A stretch of DNA of 37,954 nt from Rhodanobacteraceae bacterium (GTDB lineage Bacteria > Pseudomonadota > Gammaproteobacteria > Xanthomonadales > Rhodanobacteraceae): positions 1 through 37,954 of the forward strand of contig JAICJG010000014.1 in NCBI GenBank assembly GCA_025928585.1. Reading direction: 5' to 3'. The notes below the pieces were generated by a model that worked only from the letters and a program-made list of their open reading frames with translations, was not told the DNA's origin and ran no database searches. Each line of letters begins with the position of its first letter. Within the stretch, counting starts at the first letter, position 1. Of the stretch, positions 31,274 through 37,954 are shown piece by piece. A program made the position numbers and the translations under genes.

Positions 31274-31948
31274 ATGAGCGCGATGCGGCCTTTCGCGGTC
31301 TTCGGCGGCACCTTCGACCCCGTCCACAACGGACATTTGCGTGCCGCGTGGGAAGCCTCGGAAACGCTGGGCGCCGACGTGCACCTGGTTCCAGCCAAGG
31401 TACCGCCGCATCGCCCGCAGCCGGTTGCCGATGCCGCGCGGCGCGTGGCGATGCTGCGCGCCGCGCTGGCAGGGCAGGACCGCCTGCGGCTCGACCTGCG
31501 CGAACTGGAGCGCGAGGGTCCGTCGTACACGTTCGATACGCTGACCTCGCTGCGCGCGGAAATCGGCGATGCACGCCCGCTGGTGCTGGTGGTCGGCGCC
31601 GACGCCTTCGCCGGACTTGCGACCTGGCATCGCTGGCGTGAGTTGTTCGGATTGGCGCATATGTGCGTGTTGACCCGGCCCGCGCAGATCCCGGCGCTGC
31701 CCGATGCGCTCGCGGCGGAGGTCGCCGAGCGGCGGATCGGCGATCCGGCGGCCCTGCGCGAAGCAGCGGCGGGCCGTGTCCTCGACACGGTCGTGACCTC
31801 CCTCGGGATCTCCGCGACCCGGATCCGGGAGGAGCTGGCGCACGGCGGCGAGCCGCGCTGGCTGGTCCCGGATGCCCTGCTGGCCGATCGGTCGCTGCTT
31901 GCGCCGTACCGGGAAAGCCGGCAGCAGCGAGCAGGGAGCAGGGAATAG
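31274..31948 (+). CDS. nadD: Nicotinate-nucleotide adenylyltransferase
   Basis: MSAMRPFAVFGGTFDPVHNGHLRAAWEASETLG ... TSLGISATRIREEL. Confidence 0.95.
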   Translation: MSAMRPFAVFGGTFDPVHNGHLRAAWEASETLGADVHLVPAKVPPHRPQPVADAARRVAMLRAALAGQDRLRLDLRELEREGPSYTFDTLTSLRAEIGDARPLVLVVGADAFAGLATWHRWRELFGLAHMCVLTRPAQIPALPDALAAEVAERRIGDPAALREAAAGRVLDTVVTSLGISATRIREELAHGGEPRWLVPDALLADRSLLAPYRESRQQRAGSRE

Positions 31949-32000
31949 AGGCAGCGAAAGCGCGCGGCGCCATCGCGGTTGGCTGCTTTGTCCTGCTCCC
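31921..32000. repeat. Heptamer-like repeat at the nadD 3' end and an inverted repeat spanning its stop codon
   Basis: AGCAGCG AGCAGGG AGCAGGG AATAGAG; GGGAGCAGG (31934-31942) pairs with CCTGCTCCC (31992-32000), with inner GCAGC/GCTGC pairing. Confidence 0.75.
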
Positions 32001-32096
32001 CTTTACCCTGCCGGTGACACTTGCGATCTTCCCCCGCGAGTGCATACTGAAGGCGCGCAATCCGCGCGCCTTCTCGAGGCCGAGGCCTTCCACAAC

Positions 32097-32504
32097 TTGA
32101 CCCGCCAGACCGAACGCCGTTCCGCGGCCACTGCTGTCCCGCATACCCCCTCCTTTGCGACCCTGCGCCGACGCGTGCTGGCCGCCCTCGACGAGCTGAA
32201 GGCCCACGACGTCCGTGAAATCGACGTGCGCGGACGTACCTCGATCGCCGACCTCCTGATCATCGCCTCGGGAACCTCCTCCCGCCACGTCAAATCGATC
32301 GCCGACGAGGTGGTCAAGTTCGCCAAGCGCGCGGGGATGTTGCCGCTCGGCGTCGAAGGGCAGGACGAAGCCGAATGGGTGCTGGTCGACCTCGGCGACA
32401 TCATCGTCCACGTGATGCTGCCGCGCATCCGCGAGTTCTACGGTCTGGAGCGCCTCTGGACCGTGGGCGACCGGGTGCCGGACGCCGAAGCCGCCAACGG
32501 CTGA
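32097..32504 (+). CDS. rsfS: Ribosome silencing factor RsfS
   Basis: REIDVRGRTSIADLLIIASGTSSRHVKSIADEVVKFAKRAGMLPLGVEGQDEAEWVLVDLGDIIVHVMLPRIREFYGLERLW; TTG start is a best guess. Confidence 0.93.
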   Translation: MTRQTERRSAATAVPHTPSFATLRRRVLAALDELKAHDVREIDVRGRTSIADLLIIASGTSSRHVKSIADEVVKFAKRAGMLPLGVEGQDEAEWVLVDLGDIIVHVMLPRIREFYGLERLWTVGDRVPDAEAANG

Positions 32505-32534
32505 GGATGTCTTGAGCGCTGCTCTGCAATCCGC

Positions 32535-33005
32535 ATGCGCGCGAAGCTGATCGCGGTCGGCGAACGCATGCCGCGATGGGTGGCGGAGGGATTTGCGGAA
32601 TACGCGAAGCGTCTCTCTCGCGACCTCCCGCTGGAACTCGTCGAGATCAAGCCCGGTGCCCGCGGCAAGGGCCGCGACGATGTGCGGGCGATGGCCGATG
32701 AAGGCGAGGCGCTGCTCGCCGCTTTGCCGCGAGACGCGCACGTCGTCGCGCTGGAAGGCCGCGGAACCGCATGGACCAGCGAACAACTGGCGGATCGATT
32801 GTCGAACTGGCGCATGGCGGGCCGCGACCTCGCATTCCTGATCGGCGGACCCGATGGTCACGCGCGCGACGTGTTGCAACGCGCCGACCAGTGCTGGTCG
32901 CTCGGGCCGCTTACGCTCCCGCACATGCTGGTGCGCCTGCTCGTCGCCGAGCAATTGTATCGCGCAGTGACAATTTGCAGCGGCCATCCGTATCACCGCG
33001 GATGA
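32535..33005 (+). CDS. rlmH: 23S rRNA (pseudouridine1915-N3)-methyltransferase
   Basis: MRAKLIAVGERMPRWVAEGFAEYAKRL ... FLIGGPDGHA ... LTLPHMLVRLLVAEQLYRAVTICSGHPYHRG. Confidence 0.96.
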   Translation: MRAKLIAVGERMPRWVAEGFAEYAKRLSRDLPLELVEIKPGARGKGRDDVRAMADEGEALLAALPRDAHVVALEGRGTAWTSEQLADRLSNWRMAGRDLAFLIGGPDGHARDVLQRADQCWSLGPLTLPHMLVRLLVAEQLYRAVTICSGHPYHRG

Positions 33006-33018
33006 ATGCGGGCAGTCC

Positions 33019-33125
33019 CCTCCCGGACCTGTTCCGGGAGAAGCCCAACATTCGTCGCGTCTATGGCGGGGGGATGAAGGCGCCCGTCACTGGGCTTCGT
33101 GCGCTCGGCACCACCCTGCAAGAGC
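33019..33125. repeat. Dispersed intergenic repeat, copy C (CTCCCGGACCTGTTCCGGGAGAAGCCCAAC...TGGGCTTCGTGCGCTCGGC...CCTGCAAGAG)
   Basis: Hairpin CTCCCGGA/TCCGGGAG (33020-33027, 33033-33040); same edge motifs as copies A and B. Confidence 0.75.
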
Positions 33126-33177
33126 GCTGCGACGGTTAACGCTACCATCGTGAGCAACCCGAAGGACGCGAGGTTGC

Positions 33178-34992
33178 ATGGCGATCGATCTTGGTGTGGT
33201 GCTCACCGTGCTGCTGGTGGTGGGCTTCCTCGCCCAATGGCTGGCGTGGCGGATGCGGCTGCCCGCGATCCTGTTCCTGCTGCTGATCGGCATCGCGCTG
33301 GGCCCGGCCACGGGGCTGTTCAACCCCGACAAGGCGCTGGGCGCGTTCCTGTTCCCGACGGTCTCGCTTGCGGTCGCATTGATCCTCTTCGAGGGCAGCC
33401 TGACGCTGCGCTTCTCGGAGCTGCGCGGCATCGGTCGTTCGGTGCGCGGCCTGGTCAGTTACGGCGCGGTGCTGGCGCTCCTGATGTTGGCTGCGGCAGC
33501 GCACTGGATCGCGGGTTTGCGGTGGGAAGTCGCGTTCCTGTTCGGCGCATTGACCTGCGTAACCGGGCCCACGGTGATCACGCCGATGCTGCGCACCTTG
33601 CGGCCCGACGCGCGCATTGCCAGTGCACTGCGCTGGGAAGGCATCATCCTCGATCCCCTCGGCGCGCTGTTCGCGGTGCTGGTGTTCGAGGCGATCGTGT
33701 CGCACCAGCAGGGTCATTCGCTCGCGGTGTTCGGCGCCACCGTCGGCATCGGGGCTGCGATCGGGATGGTAGTCGCGGCCGGGCTCGCCGTGCTGCTGTA
33801 CCGGCAGATGATCCCCGAGTACCTGCAGGCGTACGGAACGCTGATCGCGGTGCTGGGCGCTTTCACGCTTTCGAACCAGTTGGCGCACGAGTCGGGCCTG
33901 GTGGCGGTGACGTTGATGGGGATCACCCTGGGCAACGTGCGCCGGATCCACATCGACCACATCATGGACTTCAAGGAACACCTGTCCACGTTGCTGGTGT
34001 CGCTGCTGTTCGTGGTGCTGGCCGCGCGCCTGCACTGGCCGCTGCCGCCGGGCATGTTGATGGCCGGCATCCTGGTGTTCCTGGTCGCGCAGTTCCTGAT
34101 CCGGCCCTTCACGGTGCTGGTCGGAACGGTGGGCGGTGGCATGACCTGGCGCGAGCGCGCGCTGGTCGGCTATGTCTCGCCACGCGGCATCGTGGCGGCG
34201 TCGGTGTCCTCGCTGTTCGCACTGCGCCTGGGTGAGTTGGGGGTGGCTGGCGCCGGCGCGCTGGTGCCGCTGGTATTCATCCTGATCATCGCGACGGTAG
34301 TCCTCCAGAGCGCCACCGCACGGCCACTGGCGCGCTGGCTCGGCGTCGCGGCACCCGATCCGACCGGCGTGTTGATCTACGGTTCCGATGAAGTCGCGCG
34401 CGGCATCGCCACGGCGCTGGTGGAGCAAGGTTTCCAGGTCATCGTTGCCGACGACGATTGGGATGGCATCAGCAAGGCGCGCATGGGTGGCCTCAGCACG
34501 TTCTACGGCAATCCCACTTCGCAGCATGCGGAGTTGAATCTCGACCTGACCGGCATTGGGCGGTTGCTCGCGATGTCCGTGCGACGCGAGATGAATTCGC
34601 TCGCGTGCATGCACTATCGGGCGGAGTTCGGCCGCGAGCGCGTCTATCGACTGCGGGTGCTGGCCCCCGAGGAAAGCGGCAATCGCGCGGCGTTCGCCGG
34701 CAGCCTGCGCTCCAGGGCGCTGTTCGGCAACGACATGACGCACACGCGCTTCAGCGAACTGCTCGCGGCCGGATGGCGGATCAAGGCCAACGCGTTGACG
34801 GTCGCGTTCGACTGGCCGGCCTTCGTCGCACAGCATGGCGCGGATACGGTGCTGCTGTTCGGGATCGAGCCGGGTGGCAAGCTGCGCGTCGCGAGCAACC
34901 GTCGTCGAACCGAGCCGCGCAGTGGCTGGACGGTGATCGCGCTGGTTCCGCCGGCTGCTGCCGAGGCTGCTCCCGCACACGCACCCGTTTGA
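33178..34992 (+). CDS. Cation:proton antiporter (CPA family) with C-terminal TrkA-N-like domain
   Basis: Multi-TM LPAILFLLLIGIALGPATGLFNP ... ALILFEGSLTLRFSELRGIG ... TCVTGPTVITPML ... GYVSPRGIVAASVSSLFALRLGE; soluble C-terminus GVLIYGSDEVARGIATALVEQGFQVIVADDD. Confidence 0.9.
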   Translation: MAIDLGVVLTVLLVVGFLAQWLAWRMRLPAILFLLLIGIALGPATGLFNPDKALGAFLFPTVSLAVALILFEGSLTLRFSELRGIGRSVRGLVSYGAVLALLMLAAAAHWIAGLRWEVAFLFGALTCVTGPTVITPMLRTLRPDARIASALRWEGIILDPLGALFAVLVFEAIVSHQQGHSLAVFGATVGIGAAIGMVVAAGLAVLLYRQMIPEYLQAYGTLIAVLGAFTLSNQLAHESGLVAVTLMGITLGNVRRIHIDHIMDFKEHLSTLLVSLLFVVLAARLHWPLPPGMLMAGILVFLVAQFLIRPFTVLVGTVGGGMTWRERALVGYVSPRGIVAASVSSLFALRLGELGVAGAGALVPLVFILIIATVVLQSATARPLARWLGVAAPDPTGVLIYGSDEVARGIATALVEQGFQVIVADDDWDGISKARMGGLSTFYGNPTSQHAELNLDLTGIGRLLAMSVRREMNSLACMHYRAEFGRERVYRLRVLAPEESGNRAAFAGSLRSRALFGNDMTHTRFSELLAAGWRIKANALTVAFDWPAFVAQHGADTVLLFGIEPGGKLRVASNRRRTEPRSGWTVIALVPPAAAEAAPAHAPV

Positions 34993-35000
34993 GTACGAAC

Positions 35001-35058
35001 CCGTTCGCGTCGAGCCCTTCGACAATCTCGGGACAGGCTGCGTGAGCCTGGCGAACGG
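35001..35058. repeat. Intergenic inverted repeat CCGTTCGC...GCGAACGG with internal GAGCCCTTCGACAATCTCGGGACAGGC
   Basis: 8-bp perfect outer arms at 35001-35008 and 35051-35058, 8 bp after the antiporter stop. Confidence 0.7.
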
Positions 35059-35203
35059 AGTCGAAACGCCGATCGTCATTGCTTCGACGTCGGCCCTTCG
35101 CGCCTGCGCGCAAGACGAACGAAAAAACCCGGCGAGGCATGGCTGAGCCTGCAGCCTCCGCAGCCGACGTTCGATCGCTTCGGTGCGCCGGTATGCTGGC
35201 GCG

Positions 35204-35776
35204 ATGCTTTATCTGGCCTCGCAATCCCCGCGTCGGCGCGAGTTGCTCGCGCAACTTGGCGTCCGGTTCGAAGTCGTCGCGGTGGATGTGCCCGAAGAGC
35301 GCACGCCGGCCGAAACGCCACGCGACTACGTCGAACGGGTGGCGCGCGAAAAAGCGCTGTCGGGATTGCGCACGGCATCGACGACCGATGCGGCGGCGGT
35401 GGTGCTGGGTGCCGACACCGAAGTGGTGCTGGACGGGCGGGTATTCGGCAAGCCTTGCGACGCCGCTGATGCGGCGGGGATGCTGCGGGCGTTGTCCGGC
35501 CGCACGCACCGGGTGGTCTCGGTGGTGTGCTGCGCGAGCCGGAGCGCGACCGGAATCGCGGCGTGCGAATCGGAAGTGACGTTCGCCGATCTGGATGATG
35601 CCCGGATCGCGCGCTACGTCGCGACCGCCGAACCGTTCGGCAAGGCCGGCGGCTACGCGATCCAGGGCAGGGCGGCCGCCTTCATCGCGCATCTTTCCGG
35701 AAGCTACTCGGGGGTGATGGGACTGCCGCTGTTCGAGACGGCGGGGCTGCTGCGCGCGGCCCATCGCGATGCCTGA
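35204..35776 (+). CDS. maf: Maf family nucleoside triphosphate pyrophosphatase
   Basis: MLYLASQSPRRRELLAQLGVRFEVV ... VLGADTEVVLDGRVFGKP ... GGYAIQGRAAAFIAHLSGSYSGVMGLPLFET. Confidence 0.94.
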   Translation: MLYLASQSPRRRELLAQLGVRFEVVAVDVPEERTPAETPRDYVERVAREKALSGLRTASTTDAAAVVLGADTEVVLDGRVFGKPCDAADAAGMLRALSGRTHRVVSVVCCASRSATGIAACESEVTFADLDDARIARYVATAEPFGKAGGYAIQGRAAAFIAHLSGSYSGVMGLPLFETAGLLRAAHRDA

Positions 35777-35869
35777 TGCGTGGGAGTTGCCGCGCCTGCT
35801 GCATCGACAGCCGAGGCCGTGGCGGGCTATAAGGGGCCCCCGCATCCCGCCGCACGGGCCCGCCGGCAC

Positions 35870-37348
35870 ATGACCGAGGAAATCCTGATCAACGTCACAC
35901 CCCGCGAGGCACGGGTCGGCGTGGTCGAGAACGGCATGTTGCAGGAGGTGCACATAGAACGTACCGGCCATCGCGGTTACGTCGGGAACATCTATTGCGG
36001 ACGCGTGCAGCGGGTGATGCCCGGCATGCAGGCCGCGTTTGTCGACATCGGCCTCGAGCGGAGCGCCTTCCTGCATGCGGCCGACGCGTCACGGCCGATC
36101 CTCGCGGCCGATCCGATCGAGGGCGTCGCGCAGCCGCCCCCGGTGCCGCCGATCACCGAAATGGTTCACGAAGGCCAACGGGTGATCGTGCAGGTCATCA
36201 AGGATCCGATCGGCAGCAAGGGTGCGCGCCTTTCCACCTATCTTTCGATCCCATCGCGCTATCTCGTGCTGCTGCCCGGCAGCGCGACCCTCGGCGTGTC
36301 CGCGCGGATCGAGGACGAGGTCGAGCGTGAGCGGCTCCGCGGCATCCTCGGCGAGCTCGCCGAAGGAAGCGCCGCGGGGCTGATCGCCCGCACCAACGCC
36401 GAGGGCCTGGAGCGACAGGAACTCGCCGAGGATGTCGCCTACGTCCGCAAGGTCTGGGAGTCGGTCCATGAAGGCATGGAAGGCGCACAGCCCGGCGAGC
36501 GGATCTACGAGGAGCCGCCGCTGCCATTGCGTGTCCTCCGTGACTTGATGCACGACGACATCGAGAAGGTGCGGGTAGACTCGCGGGAAACCTTCGAACG
36601 TACGCTGGTGTTCGCCCAGCGGTTCATGCCAGGCCTCGCGGTGCGCGTCGAACATTACGCCGGCGAGCGGCCGATATTCGACCTGTACGGCGTCGAGGAC
36701 GAGATCCAGAAGGCGTTGCGCAAGGAGGTTCCGCTGAAGTCCGGCGGCTACCTCGTGATCGACCAGACCGAGGCGATGACCACGATCGACGTCAACACCG
36801 GCGGCTATCTCGGTTCGCGCAACCTCGAGGAAACCGCGTTCCGCACCAACCTCGAGGCCGCGCAGGCCGCGGCGCGCCAGCTCCGGCTGCGCAACCTCGG
36901 CGGCATCATCATCATCGACTTCATCGATATGCACGACGAGTCGCACCGCCGCCAGGTGCTCGCGACGCTCGAGCATTCGCTCGCCGGCGATCGCGCTCAG
37001 ACCCACATAGTGAGCCTGTCGCCTCTCGGGCTGGTCGAGATGACGCGCAAGCGCACACGCGAGAGCCTGGAGCACCTGCTGTGCGAGCCTTGTCCCGCGT
37101 GCGAGGGACGCGGATTCGTGAAGACGCCCGAAACCGTCTGCAACGAGATCTTCCGCGAGATCTTGCGCCAAGGCCGGCAGACGTCGAGCCGCGAGCTGCT
37201 GCTCCTCGCCCATGCCGACGTGATCGAGCTGCTGCTCGAGGCGCAGGCGGCGCCATTGGATGAGCTCAAGGCCCAGATAGGCCTGCCTGTCCGGCTGCAG
37301 GTCGAGGGACTCTACGGCGTCGATCAGTTCGACATCGTGCACGCCTGA
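35870..37348 (+). CDS. rng: Ribonuclease G
   Basis: MTEEILINVTPREARVGVVENGMLQEVHIER ... GYLVIDQTEAMTTIDVNTGGYLG ... GGIIIIDFIDM ... LCEPCPACEGRGFVKT. Confidence 0.96.
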   Translation: MTEEILINVTPREARVGVVENGMLQEVHIERTGHRGYVGNIYCGRVQRVMPGMQAAFVDIGLERSAFLHAADASRPILAADPIEGVAQPPPVPPITEMVHEGQRVIVQVIKDPIGSKGARLSTYLSIPSRYLVLLPGSATLGVSARIEDEVERERLRGILGELAEGSAAGLIARTNAEGLERQELAEDVAYVRKVWESVHEGMEGAQPGERIYEEPPLPLRVLRDLMHDDIEKVRVDSRETFERTLVFAQRFMPGLAVRVEHYAGERPIFDLYGVEDEIQKALRKEVPLKSGGYLVIDQTEAMTTIDVNTGGYLGSRNLEETAFRTNLEAAQAAARQLRLRNLGGIIIIDFIDMHDESHRRQVLATLEHSLAGDRAQTHIVSLSPLGLVEMTRKRTRESLEHLLCEPCPACEGRGFVKTPETVCNEIFREILRQGRQTSSRELLLLAHADVIELLLEAQAAPLDELKAQIGLPVRLQVEGLYGVDQFDIVHA

Positions 37349-37469
37349 ACGATCGCGCCGGGCCGGGGCCGGGCAGACTGGGCACGCCGGCGCAGGCTGG
37401 CAGGGCAAGAATCCGGCGCCTCCGACGACACCATTGCCGGCGACCTCCGACGACCCCATAGTAGCCCCC

Positions 37470-37954
37470 ATGCCCCTGGTCGCTGCGATACAGATGACGT
37501 CCGGCCCGGACGTCTCCGCCAATTCGCGGGAGGCGCGTGCCCTCCTGGAAGAGGCGGCGAGTCGCGGGGCGCAGCTTGCGGTACTGCCGGAGAACTTCGC
37601 TTTCATGGGGCTGTCCGACGGCGATAAGCGCCGTGTCGCCGAGGACGACGGCCGCGGTCCCGTGCAGGACTTCCTCGCGGAGAGCGCCAGAAGGCTGGGA
37701 ATATGGCTCGTCGGCGGCACCATGCCGCTGCGGGGGGCTGCCGACGGCCGCGCCGCCGCGGCATGCCTCGTCTACGACTCGGCCGGGGAGCGCCGCGCCC
37801 GCTACGACAAGATTCACCTGTTCGATGTCGAGGTGCCCGAGCGCGCGGAGAGCTACCGCGAATCAGCCAACGTAGCGCCGGGCTCGACGCCGGTGGTCGT
37901 GGATACGCCCGTGGGACGCCTGGGGCTTTCCGTGTGCTACGACGTGCGGTTTCC
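37470..37954 (+). CDS. Carbon-nitrogen hydrolase (nitrilase superfamily, Nit-like), truncated by window end
   Basis: MPLVAAIQMTSGPDVSANSREARALLEEAASRGAQLAVLPENFAFMG ... ARYDKIHLFDVEVP ... VGRLGLSVCYDVRF: Glu, Lys and Cys catalytic motifs. Confidence 0.93.
   Translation, partial: MPLVAAIQMTSGPDVSANSREARALLEEAASRGAQLAVLPENFAFMGLSDGDKRRVAEDDGRGPVQDFLAESARRLGIWLVGGTMPLRGAADGRAAAACLVYDSAGERRARYDKIHLFDVEVPERAESYRESANVAPGSTPVVVDTPVGRLGLSVCYDVRF

Noticed and set aside
33142-35079. 645-aa minus-strand His/Gln-rich ORF opposite the antiporter
   Set aside because: Shadow ORF of a multi-TM protein gene

Overview
High-GC chromosomal window, most like a xanthomonad/Rhodanobacteraceae-type gammaproteobacterium judging by gene content (inference). 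It holds about 26 recognisable protein-coding genes. Left to right: a sigma factor/DUF3619/DUF3106 operon (-); pntAb-pntB without pntAa; a small membrane protein; sufT-like; a short asparaginase; yajC-secD-secF; rapA (-); two tandem M13 metallopeptidase lipoproteins (-); thpR and a DUF502 gene; an S10 carboxypeptidase; a kinase-like/SUMF1 fusion with degenerate catalytic motifs; a thioredoxin-TPR protein; a secreted amidohydrolase; a decayed VapBC remnant; then leuS-lptE-holA-nadD-rsfS-rlmH, a cation:proton antiporter, maf, rng and a truncated nitrilase-family gene. No tRNA, rRNA, CRISPR, phage or transposase gene was seen. The least explained structure is a set of small repeats: heptamer (7-bp period) arrays in an intergenic region, inside leuS and at the nadD 3' end; a 3 x 46-bp tandem repeat after holA; at least three copies of a dispersed 'GGTTGGGCTGATCCCGG...' element; and several strong palindromes. 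I do not see a clearly new multi-gene system. The best leads are the in-frame heptamer repeat in LeuRS, the probable pseudokinase-SUMF1 protein, the 46-bp tandem repeat and the VapBC remnant.
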